Below, piece after piece: positions 1 through 5,612 of a stretch of DNA of 5,612 nucleotides. This DNA comes from an uncultured Lentisphaeria bacterium (GTDB taxonomy: Bacteria > Verrucomicrobiota > Lentisphaeria > Victivallales > Victivallaceae). The translations under genes were made by a program, and so were the position numbers. Numbering within the stretch: the stretch's first letter is position 1; each line of letters opens with the position of its first letter. The notes under the pieces were generated by a model. That model did not search any database and was not told where the DNA came from. It saw nothing but the letters and a program-made list of their open reading frames with translations. The stretch lies in assembly GCA_903821255.1 (NCBI GenBank), contig CAIJKT010000045.1, positions 1 to 5,612 of the forward strand, written 5' to 3'.

Positions 1-1227
1 CACCGGGGTTGTCCTCCAGAAAGAATCAAGGATGTCCGCGAATTCAAAATGACAGCTCAGGTTATAATACTTTTTCAAGATATCCTGCGTCCATAAGTCA
101 CCCATTTCTTCCGCTATGCATTTATAAATATCGTCATCGTCCGTCAATGGATTATCATGTGCTTTCTGTGCGAAAAGCAGGCTTGGCCAGATACTCTCAA
201 TCAGCGGCCAGCACGCCTGCCAGCAGCAGGTCATAAAACCCATTCCGGAATTAGCACTGGTTTCTTTCATGAAAGTCTTTATATGACTGTTTTTCTCACC
301 CATATTTGCCAGAAATGAACCCTTCTCCGGATAGGAAAGCATTGATGCCACAACATCAAATCCCTTGTCTCTGAACCAGCTGAAATAAGGGAACCCGCGG
401 CAGCTTTTCCAGTTGTCATCCATATCCCAGTAATTTTTGAATAATTCGACATGGCCAATTGGCAGTTCATTTTTTTCCTTCACCATGCTGACGCGAAACA
501 TCTTTTCAAGATCCCCGGACATTTTGGAACGGTCGAGCATAAAAGTGTCAGTCATGCCCCCGCCTATTGAAATAAAGGGAACCCGTTCAGCGCCGCTCCA
601 GTAATTCCAGTAAAATATTATAGTATCCTTGTCCATTTCGTCAATGGCTTCGGGATAACGTATGATCATGTCCGACCATATTGCAATTCTGAGTCCTTCG
701 GCTTTTAATCTTTCAGTCAATTTGTTTACAAATTGAACATAGAGCCTGGAAATGCCATGTCTGGTAACGAAATCGCTTGTTTCCGGAGCGCGGCCAAGAT
801 TGAACATTTCATCGCCGCCGAGGTGAATGATTTTGCTGGAAGGATGAAATTGCAGTAGATTTTCAGTTGACCGGCAAATAATTTCAAAGGATTCCCGCGC
901 AAGAAGATTTAGAGATCCGTTGCCGTCAGCCAGATGTTTATATTTCTCCACTTTGAGCAAATAGTCAATATGAGAGAAAGACAAGCCTTTTGGAATCAGT
1001 TCAATGCCGGATTCTTCCGCGTATGAATCAATCGCGCTTATTTCTTCTGGAGTGTATGTGGATTCGGATTTCAGTTCCGGGAAATCAGTATAAGGAAAAA
1101 CATTTTCATATTCGATCATAACTGCGTTGAACCCGGCAGCTTTAAACTTTATGAATAATTCCCTTATATGCTCAGTCCTCAAGGTATATGGACAGAGTCT
1201 CAGGTGTTGTATTTTAAGCGATGTCAT
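1..1227 (-). CDS. GH20 family beta-N-acetylhexosaminidase, hexosaminidase D-like (C-terminus cut by window edge)
   Basis: Reading from ATG at 1227 the frame stays open for 409 codons to the left edge, so the C-terminus is missing. Residues 135-140 read HLGGDE, the GH20 signature. In that family the Asp (here D139) orients the substrate 2-acetamido group and the Glu (E140) is the acid/base in cleavage of terminal GlcNAc or GalNAc. Other landmarks match the hexosaminidase D branch in order: IEYENVFPY (38-46), a Phe-x-His segment followed by a leucine/lysine-rich helix (84-95), NLGRAPE after the signature (143-149), WSDM (184-187), FYWNYW (205-210), and a late CCWQACW (334-340) where the family has its TGWQ-like segment. 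There is no signal peptide and no N-terminal GH20b domain, so a cytoplasmic location is likely, as for animal hexosaminidase D. The start is supported by AGGA eight bases upstream, and no other start in this frame is nearby. It lies 34 bases after the large exported protein and is probably cotranscribed with it. The family is clear; the preference for GalNAc or GlcNAc cannot be read from the sequence. Confidence 0.93.
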   Translation of the reverse strand, partial: MTSLKIQHLRLCPYTLRTEHIRELFIKFKAAGFNAVMIEYENVFPYTDFPELKSESTYTPEEISAIDSYAEESGIELIPKGLSFSHIDYLLKVEKYKHLADGNGSLNLLARESFEIICRSTENLLQFHPSSKIIHLGGDEMFNLGRAPETSDFVTRHGISRLYVQFVNKLTERLKAEGLRIAIWSDMIIRYPEAIDEMDKDTIIFYWNYWSGAERVPFISIGGGMTDTFMLDRSKMSGDLEKMFRVSMVKEKNELPIGHVELFKNYWDMDDNWKSCRGFPYFSWFRDKGFDVVASMLSYPEKGSFLANMGEKNSHIKTFMKETSANSGMGFMTCCWQACWPLIESIWPSLLFAQKAHDNPLTDDDDIYKCIAEEMGDLWTQDILKKYYNLSCHFEFADILDSFWRTTPV

Positions 1228-1232
1228 TTTTA

Positions 1233-1239
1233 CTTTCCT
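1233..1239 (-). promoter_or_regulatory. Ribosome binding site of the GH20 gene
   Basis: AGGAAAG on the minus strand, with the AGGA core eight bases before ATG at 1227. It decides the start: the only other nearby ATG (1252-1250) is in a different frame and reaches a stop after 12 codons. Confidence 0.7.
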
Positions 1240-1261
1240 GTTGCAAAAACATTTGACTCGA

Positions 1262-4200
1262 TTAATATTTTATGGTCTTCAGCATGATATGCCTGACCGG
1301 GTTCGGCGTATCTCCCAGCGATACGATGAAGGCGTTATTTCCCGGACGCACAGGCAATATCAATTCTCCGGAAACAGGATCGGTTAGCGGCTTGACCGGC
1401 ACTCCGTCAACTTCTAATTTGTCCGGCATTCTGGCGGAATAAATCCGCAGTTCGCCTTTGTCCTCTGCCCGGCAGTTCAATTCAACTCTATTTTGAACCG
1501 GGTTGAACAGCGCTCTGGAGAGGTTTAAATCCATGCATCTGGTAATGAAGACATCCGGGTTTCTGCGGAAAATAAGTCCGCTGAAGTCGCGGGGGATGTT
1601 GATCCCCACCCAATCCCGGAGGTATCTGTTTTTATATTTTTCCCAGCTGTCATGCGCAAAAATCTTCATTTTGTCAGCCGGATATCCGAAATAGCCTAAA
1701 GGTATCAGGCACTCCGTAGACATGAGAGTTTTTCCGTCTTTACCGATAGAGTCCGGAACCAGGCTTTCATTGATATACTTGACGACAGCGTCATTGGCAT
1801 AGCGTTTGTAAAGAAGAATCAACTCTTCCGGAATACCCTGTGTTGAATCGAATATTTCGTTTGCCCACAATGCTTTCCCGCTGCCTTGCTGGAAATAATC
1901 CGGTCCCTCGTTTTCGCCAAAACCGGTAACAATTGAGATGGAGTCAGGGTTGTTGATCAGATTATGCTGTTTAATGTATTTAGTGAAATAAAGCCTCATC
2001 ACTGATGGCAGCATTCTTTTGGCGCCGCGATAGAGCGCCTGACGATAAGTAACATCGTCTCCGGCGATTTGCGCCAGCCTGGCAAATTTTGTCATGGCGC
2101 CGTATTCGCAATTCAGCATGTCAATATAAGCGCCGGTACCGGTTTCACGGCAGCTTGAGGCATGAAATGCCCAGTCATCGCCGACAAGCATGAACCGCAT
2201 TGCCTGTTTATAGAAATTCCAGTTGCCCCTGATCAAATCGCTCTGTCCATAATGGTCGGCAAGCTGTTGAGCTATATTGACAATCAGAAAGCATGCCTCG
2301 TTTTCATCACCATAATCGAGATTGGAGCCGAATCCGGCAGCATAAACCGTATTATGCGGATAATAGCTGTTGAAGTAGAGCGGATACCGGATACCGCTGA
2401 ACGGTTCCTGACGCCAGCGCGTTGCAGCTTTGAACTGGAACCGTTCAATTGGTTCCATATAGCGGATGCGTACGCGGTTTTGCAGCAAGGCCAGGTTGGA
2501 AGGACTCAGAAATACGGAGCCTGCAAGGCTCGGGCCAAGTCCAAAACACCATGCAAACAAGTCCACATTGGAACCTGCATATTTGCCTGTCGGAGCGGCC
2601 GGTGTCCAGTCTTCCATCCGGATAGAGCCTCCGGAAGACCATTTTATCCCTCCTGAGAAAGCCTCGTTGACCAGTGCGGATATCTCAGGTTCATTGTTTA
2701 CATTGACATGGGAGAAACTGTCCAGCGCAGGTACCGGCAGCGACCATGCGACAGTATCCTGTCCATCGATGCCGCAGAGCGGTCCGTATTTTGTGACAAT
2801 GCCATAATCGGTCAGATTATCAACCGGATCGACCAGCAAGCCCTGAGCGTAAGCTGCCAGCGGCGGCAGAATCGCGTATGGTTTTTTCGGTGTATTCCAG
2901 TCGTCCTTGATTGCCTGATGCCGGGTACGGCTTATAATACGGATTTTTGCCGCAGATTTATCAATAGCGAATATTTCATCGCACCCAACCGGGAAATTCA
3001 GAGCCTTTGCAGATGCATCCGTGATTCTCTTAAGCACATCATCCGGAAGTCTGGAATTCCATTCTGTTTTTTCCAGGCTGAATTTCCCCCATGGCCAGCC
3101 GGCCACAACAGCGCCGAGATTATTAGCGGACATAAAAGTCAGGCTGTTTACAATCCTGCCGGCACGCTGAATATTTATCTCCTCCACCTGATGCTCAAAG
3201 ACCAGCAGGAGCGGACGGGAATCTTTAGCTGACCAGAGCAGCAGCCAGGGGGCGCTCCATGCGCCGTCACGTTTTAAACTGTAAAGAATATCGCCTGACC
3301 CGGTAAGGTCGGCAATCCTGGTGCCTTCCTTTGTCCTCCAGGCTGCAAATTCAGCGACATTTTCCAGAGCCAGGGTGGTTTTAGGACTGTTGAAATCGTA
3401 GCGTATAAAGGGATAAAGAAGTGACATCGTCAGGCGGCGGATGTCGCCATTGGCGCCGGTTATCACGCCGCTTTTATGTGTCCAGTCTATCGAATCGTAT
3501 ACCAGCTTTTCCGGCTCCTGACTTTTGCTGTCCCTGACCGTAATGCGCGGAACGGAGTTGATACTGCCGGAGAGATATGTATTATTCAGCAGTATTTTTA
3601 TTTCATTTATCGCGCCGAACTTGACGGCATCCGCCGGTATCTTATATTTGCGCGGAGCCTCCCAGTAATTTTTAACCGCCTTGGTGGTTTCCCCGATCAT
3701 AATACCATTGAACCAGGTCTGATCCAGATCGTCAATTCCTTTTTCCACCTCAAAATAAAAATCCTTCCCTTTCCATTCCGGTGGAATTTCTATTTGTGCG
3801 GAATATTCAACTATGCCGATATCATTCCAGGTAAAATCGAAGTTGACATCCTGCCGGATAAGTTTGGGGTTGTTTGCGGCAGCGCCGGAAATGCCGCGGG
3901 TATTCCACTTGAATATTGATATTTTCGGGGAAGTCCCGGAACCAAACCGGTATTCCTGAGAACCATTAGTTACACTAAGCCATCGAGTGAGGTTGTCACA
4001 AAGCAGACCCTCGCCGACAAGATACCCGAAACGGCCAAAGTTTTCCACTGACATGCCTGTTTCATATTGAAGATTATCAGCCCTGCAAATGGCAGAGGCT
4101 GCATTCTGCATGGCGGAGAGTTCTTGTGCGGCCATTGCAATATTCTCCAGCTCAACAGCTTTTTTTAGCGCTGAGTAGTGTGCCGCGAGAGTATTCTTGC

Positions 4201-5506
4201 CTGAAGCGATTTTTGCGGACTCCAGAACATCGGCAGTCAAGGCTGATTTAGCGTAAATATCATCAGCCCGGTCGGCGATGGACAGCAATTCGAGTTTATC
4301 AAGAGCACCTTTTTTTCCGGACAAGTAGCCAATGGTGCGCAGGGTGAACAGGTCGTAGAACGCACTATCCTGTAACAAACCTGCTCCGGTGGTCAGCATG
4401 GAATAAATAACTTTACCTTTGCCGGAATAGCCTTCCGCGACTGCCGGCATGCCGCTGTCAAATGCTATTAGAACATCTCCATTTTTCATTGCGCTGTTAC
4501 GGTAAATACCATAGCCGGCCGGGTTAATGCTTTGGCCGGCCAGGATGGGATGCGTACTGTTTTTTATCTGTAATTTCTGACGGACAGGGAGCCCGTACAT
4601 GGCAAAATGATTGAGTTTTACCGGAAGCAATTCTAGAATTTCATCATCCGGAACATCGCCGGTGACAAGCAAATTTTTCCCGGATTTTACCGCTGCCGCA
4701 ATTTGAGCGGCGACATGGCTTTTAGTGGTGCGCCCGTAAACAATGACATCCGCGTCAGTCATTTCCTGAACTATGACCGCCTGGCGGGGTAACTTTTCTA
4801 TTAGCATTGCCCGGAAACCGGCGTATGCATTGTTGTCTTTAGTTGATACTCCTGAAGCAAAGCGGTTGCTGAATTCAGTGGACAAATCCTCATTATCATA
4901 ATCAAAATATATCTTGATGGCATCGTTATTTACAACTTCCGCTGGAACATTCACGGGATAGACAACGATTTCCGAGCTGCCGCTGGTAGCTGCCACTTCA
5001 TCGGCGCTGACAATTCTAACGTCCGCAATTTCGACCGTTCCGGTATGGCCTTGTTTCTCATTAGTATTATTGATGATGAATTTTATCTGTTTTATACTCC
5101 ACAGCCTGTCGCTCAGCTTGAAATCAACACTCAGACTTAAACAAGCGTTTTTTGCCGAATCGCTGTCTGTTTTCAGCGAGGGGCCGTAATAATGCTTGCC
5201 GTCATCCATTACCAATACCGGCGTAATAACTGTGGCGGAGCTATTCCTGCTGCCGCGATATCGGAACCATAATTTTTTAATGGCAGGTTCATTTAAACTG
5301 GTATCGAGAAGTGCTGTGGCATAGGTATTGCCGTCAATGTTGCGCAAAATGGACATCTTAAAGCCGTTCTGTCCGTCAATATTGACTTTTTCGATCTGCC
5401 CGTGTCCGCGTGTTCCCGCATTGATTAACGTCCATTCATCTGCAGTTGCATAACAGACGCTCACGCTTAGCAATACGGCGGCAATAACGATATTTTTAAA
5501 AAACAT
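1262..5506 (-). CDS. Large exported multidomain protein, putative glycoside hydrolase of unassigned family
   Basis: A 1414-residue protein with a signal peptide: Lys4, hydrophobic core about 6-17, probable cleavage after ATA at 21-23. Domains inferred from sequence patterns, in order: beta-rich carbohydrate-binding-like module (about 22-168); class I glutamine-amidotransferase-like alpha/beta domain (about 181-400; DADVIVYG 251-258, NLLVTG 278-283, HPILAG 319-324) with no cysteine, so not an active amidotransferase; helical linker (about 403-480); GH2-type sugar-binding jelly roll (about 552-660; DDLDQTWFNG 592-601, NYWEAPRKYKIP 613-624); large beta domain (about 665-925); helical region like the (alpha/alpha) barrels of glycosidases (about 1037-1310); small C-terminal beta domain (about 1318-1400). 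Candidate catalytic acids in the helical region are D1064, D1067, E1068, E1070, E1121, D1129, E1134, E1198 and E1200; I cannot choose the pair. The start at 5506 has an AGGA site and a signal peptide directly behind it. Export and a carbohydrate role are well supported by architecture and by the GH20 neighbour. The reaction and substrate are unknown, and a non-catalytic glycan-binding role is possible. Confidence 0.9.
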   Translation of the reverse strand: MFFKNIVIAAVLLSVSVCYATADEWTLINAGTRGHGQIEKVNIDGQNGFKMSILRNIDGNTYATALLDTSLNEPAIKKLWFRYRGSRNSSATVITPVLVMDDGKHYYGPSLKTDSDSAKNACLSLSVDFKLSDRLWSIKQIKFIINNTNEKQGHTGTVEIADVRIVSADEVAATSGSSEIVVYPVNVPAEVVNNDAIKIYFDYDNEDLSTEFSNRFASGVSTKDNNAYAGFRAMLIEKLPRQAVIVQEMTDADVIVYGRTTKSHVAAQIAAAVKSGKNLLVTGDVPDDEILELLPVKLNHFAMYGLPVRQKLQIKNSTHPILAGQSINPAGYGIYRNSAMKNGDVLIAFDSGMPAVAEGYSGKGKVIYSMLTTGAGLLQDSAFYDLFTLRTIGYLSGKKGALDKLELLSIADRADDIYAKSALTADVLESAKIASGKNTLAAHYSALKKAVELENIAMAAQELSAMQNAASAICRADNLQYETGMSVENFGRFGYLVGEGLLCDNLTRWLSVTNGSQEYRFGSGTSPKISIFKWNTRGISGAAANNPKLIRQDVNFDFTWNDIGIVEYSAQIEIPPEWKGKDFYFEVEKGIDDLDQTWFNGIMIGETTKAVKNYWEAPRKYKIPADAVKFGAINEIKILLNNTYLSGSINSVPRITVRDSKSQEPEKLVYDSIDWTHKSGVITGANGDIRRLTMSLLYPFIRYDFNSPKTTLALENVAEFAAWRTKEGTRIADLTGSGDILYSLKRDGAWSAPWLLLWSAKDSRPLLLVFEHQVEEINIQRAGRIVNSLTFMSANNLGAVVAGWPWGKFSLEKTEWNSRLPDDVLKRITDASAKALNFPVGCDEIFAIDKSAAKIRIISRTRHQAIKDDWNTPKKPYAILPPLAAYAQGLLVDPVDNLTDYGIVTKYGPLCGIDGQDTVAWSLPVPALDSFSHVNVNNEPEISALVNEAFSGGIKWSSGGSIRMEDWTPAAPTGKYAGSNVDLFAWCFGLGPSLAGSVFLSPSNLALLQNRVRIRYMEPIERFQFKAATRWRQEPFSGIRYPLYFNSYYPHNTVYAAGFGSNLDYGDENEACFLIVNIAQQLADHYGQSDLIRGNWNFYKQAMRFMLVGDDWAFHASSCRETGTGAYIDMLNCEYGAMTKFARLAQIAGDDVTYRQALYRGAKRMLPSVMRLYFTKYIKQHNLINNPDSISIVTGFGENEGPDYFQQGSGKALWANEIFDSTQGIPEELILLYKRYANDAVVKYINESLVPDSIGKDGKTLMSTECLIPLGYFGYPADKMKIFAHDSWEKYKNRYLRDWVGINIPRDFSGLIFRRNPDVFITRCMDLNLSRALFNPVQNRVELNCRAEDKGELRIYSARMPDKLEVDGVPVKPLTDPVSGELILPVRPGNNAFIVSLGDTPNPVRHIMLKTIKY
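5018..5089 (-). repeat. Inner copy of a duplicated protein module (residues 140-163 of the large protein)
   Basis: This stretch encodes QIKFIINNTNEKQGH and the nine residues after it. It pairs with the coding end at 5541-5612. By hand alignment 16 of 24 residues and 47 of 72 bases agree. In the first 11 codons all residues are identical while five third positions differ, so this is an old duplication kept by selection on the protein and not a recent DNA repeat. Confidence 0.8.
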
Positions 5507-5517
5507 GTTTCAAATAT

Positions 5518-5521
5518 TCCT
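5518..5521 (-). promoter_or_regulatory. Ribosome binding site of the large exported protein
   Basis: AGGA on the minus strand, followed by an 11-base AT-rich spacer and ATG at 5506. It sits in the 19-base gap after the upstream stop codon and supports this start, which is immediately followed by a good signal peptide. Confidence 0.6.
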
Positions 5522-5525
5522 GTGC

Positions 5526-5612
5526 TTATTTACATGTTTCCAAATCAGTGATTTCGATTTTAGCCTGATGCCCGGTGGTTTCATTGGTATTGTTGATTAT
5601 GAATTTGATCTG
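5526..5612 (-). CDS. C-terminal 28 residues of an upstream protein ending in a module shared with its neighbour
   Basis: From the right edge the frame QIKFIINNTNE... runs 28 codons to a TAA at 5528-5526. It is a real coding end, not noise: its first 24 residues match residues 140-163 of the downstream 1414-residue protein at 16 positions, and several of the DNA differences are synonymous. The gene therefore ends with a beta-rich, probably carbohydrate-binding module of the type that begins the next protein. The stop lies 19 bases before the next start, with the next gene's ribosome binding site in the gap, which fits one operon. The rest of the protein is outside the window, so its overall function cannot be told; another exported carbohydrate-active protein is the likeliest guess. 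Confidence 0.82.
   Translation of the reverse strand, partial: QIKFIINNTNETTGHQAKIEITDLETCK
5541..5612 (-). repeat. Outer copy of the duplicated module, at the end of the upstream gene
   Basis: Partner of the stretch at 5018-5089, aligned without gaps. The match begins at the window edge, so the true repeat is likely longer and may cover the whole beta module that forms residues 22-168 of the large protein. Confidence 0.78.

Noticed and set aside
279..470. Minus-strand open frame of 63 codons
   Set aside because: It lies in a different frame inside the GH20 coding region, whose frame carries the catalytic signature and continues unbroken.
1214..1252. Twelve-codon minus-strand frame starting at ATG 1252-1250, overlapping the GH20 start
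   Set aside because: It has no ribosome binding site of its own and no leader-peptide or attenuator structure around it; chance is enough to explain it.
1127..1387. Plus-strand open frame of 86 codons spanning the gap between the two main genes
   Set aside because: It is antisense to the GH20 start and the end of the large gene, both of which are well supported on the other strand.
2162..3232. Overlapping plus-strand open frames of 113 to 174 codons
   Set aside because: They lie fully opposite the 1414-residue gene, have no ribosome binding site or recognisable domain, and their translations look like antisense readings with scattered Cys and Pro.
3578..3607. A second NNT-ending strand (residues 633-643) resembling the duplicated module at residues 138-148
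   Set aside because: Only a short I-x-x-I-K-x-x-x-N-N-T pattern is shared, and this is the usual strand of GH2-type jelly rolls; convergence is more likely than a third copy.
3476..3919. Plus-strand open frame of 147 codons
   Set aside because: It is antisense to the jelly-roll and neighbouring domain of the large protein, and its product shows no family features.
4514..4540. Inverted repeat with 7-base GC arms (GCCGGCC and GGCCGGC) and a 13-base loop
   Set aside because: It sits inside the coding region, has no following T-run, and the arms are partly palindromic GC-rich codons; not a terminator or site of known function.

Overview
The window carries one gene-dense, single-strand locus. 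Everything supportable reads on the minus strand, in the order: the tail of an upstream gene (right edge), a very large exported multidomain protein of 1414 residues, then a cytoplasmic-type family 20 glycoside hydrolase that runs off the left edge. The gaps between genes are 19 and 34 bases. Each of the two gene starts has its own AGGA-type ribosome binding site. There is no visible promoter or terminator between genes, so this looks like an internal piece of a polysaccharide- or glycan-utilisation operon. No RNA gene, mobile element, CRISPR array or regulator is visible, and no gene-free stretch exceeds 34 bases.

Region by region (minus-strand reading order). At 5612-5526 are the last 28 codons of an upstream gene. 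Its final module closely resembles a segment near the N-terminus of the next protein, so the two neighbours share a domain. At 5506-1262 is the 1414-residue protein: signal peptide, N-terminal beta-rich module, glutamine-amidotransferase-like alpha/beta domain without a nucleophilic cysteine, helical linker, sugar-binding jelly roll of the GH2 type, large beta domain, (alpha/alpha)-barrel-like helical region with many acidic residues, and a small C-terminal beta domain. It reads as a secreted glycosidase or glycan-binding protein of a family I cannot name. At 1227-1 is a GH20 enzyme with the His-x-Gly-Gly-Asp-Glu signature, most like the hexosaminidase D branch.

How they may work together (inference): the large exported protein, and perhaps its upstream neighbour, would bind and process a complex glycan outside the cytoplasm. 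The GH20 enzyme, which has no signal peptide, would remove N-acetylhexosamine units from imported oligosaccharides.

Organism: the mid-range base composition, the AGGA-type ribosome binding sites, and the giant exported enzyme joining an amidotransferase-like fold to a jelly roll and a helical barrel suggest a Gram-negative carbohydrate degrader. The Planctomycetes-Verrucomicrobia-Lentisphaerae group, Lentisphaerae-like, is my best guess. There is no phylogenetic marker in the window, so this is tentative.
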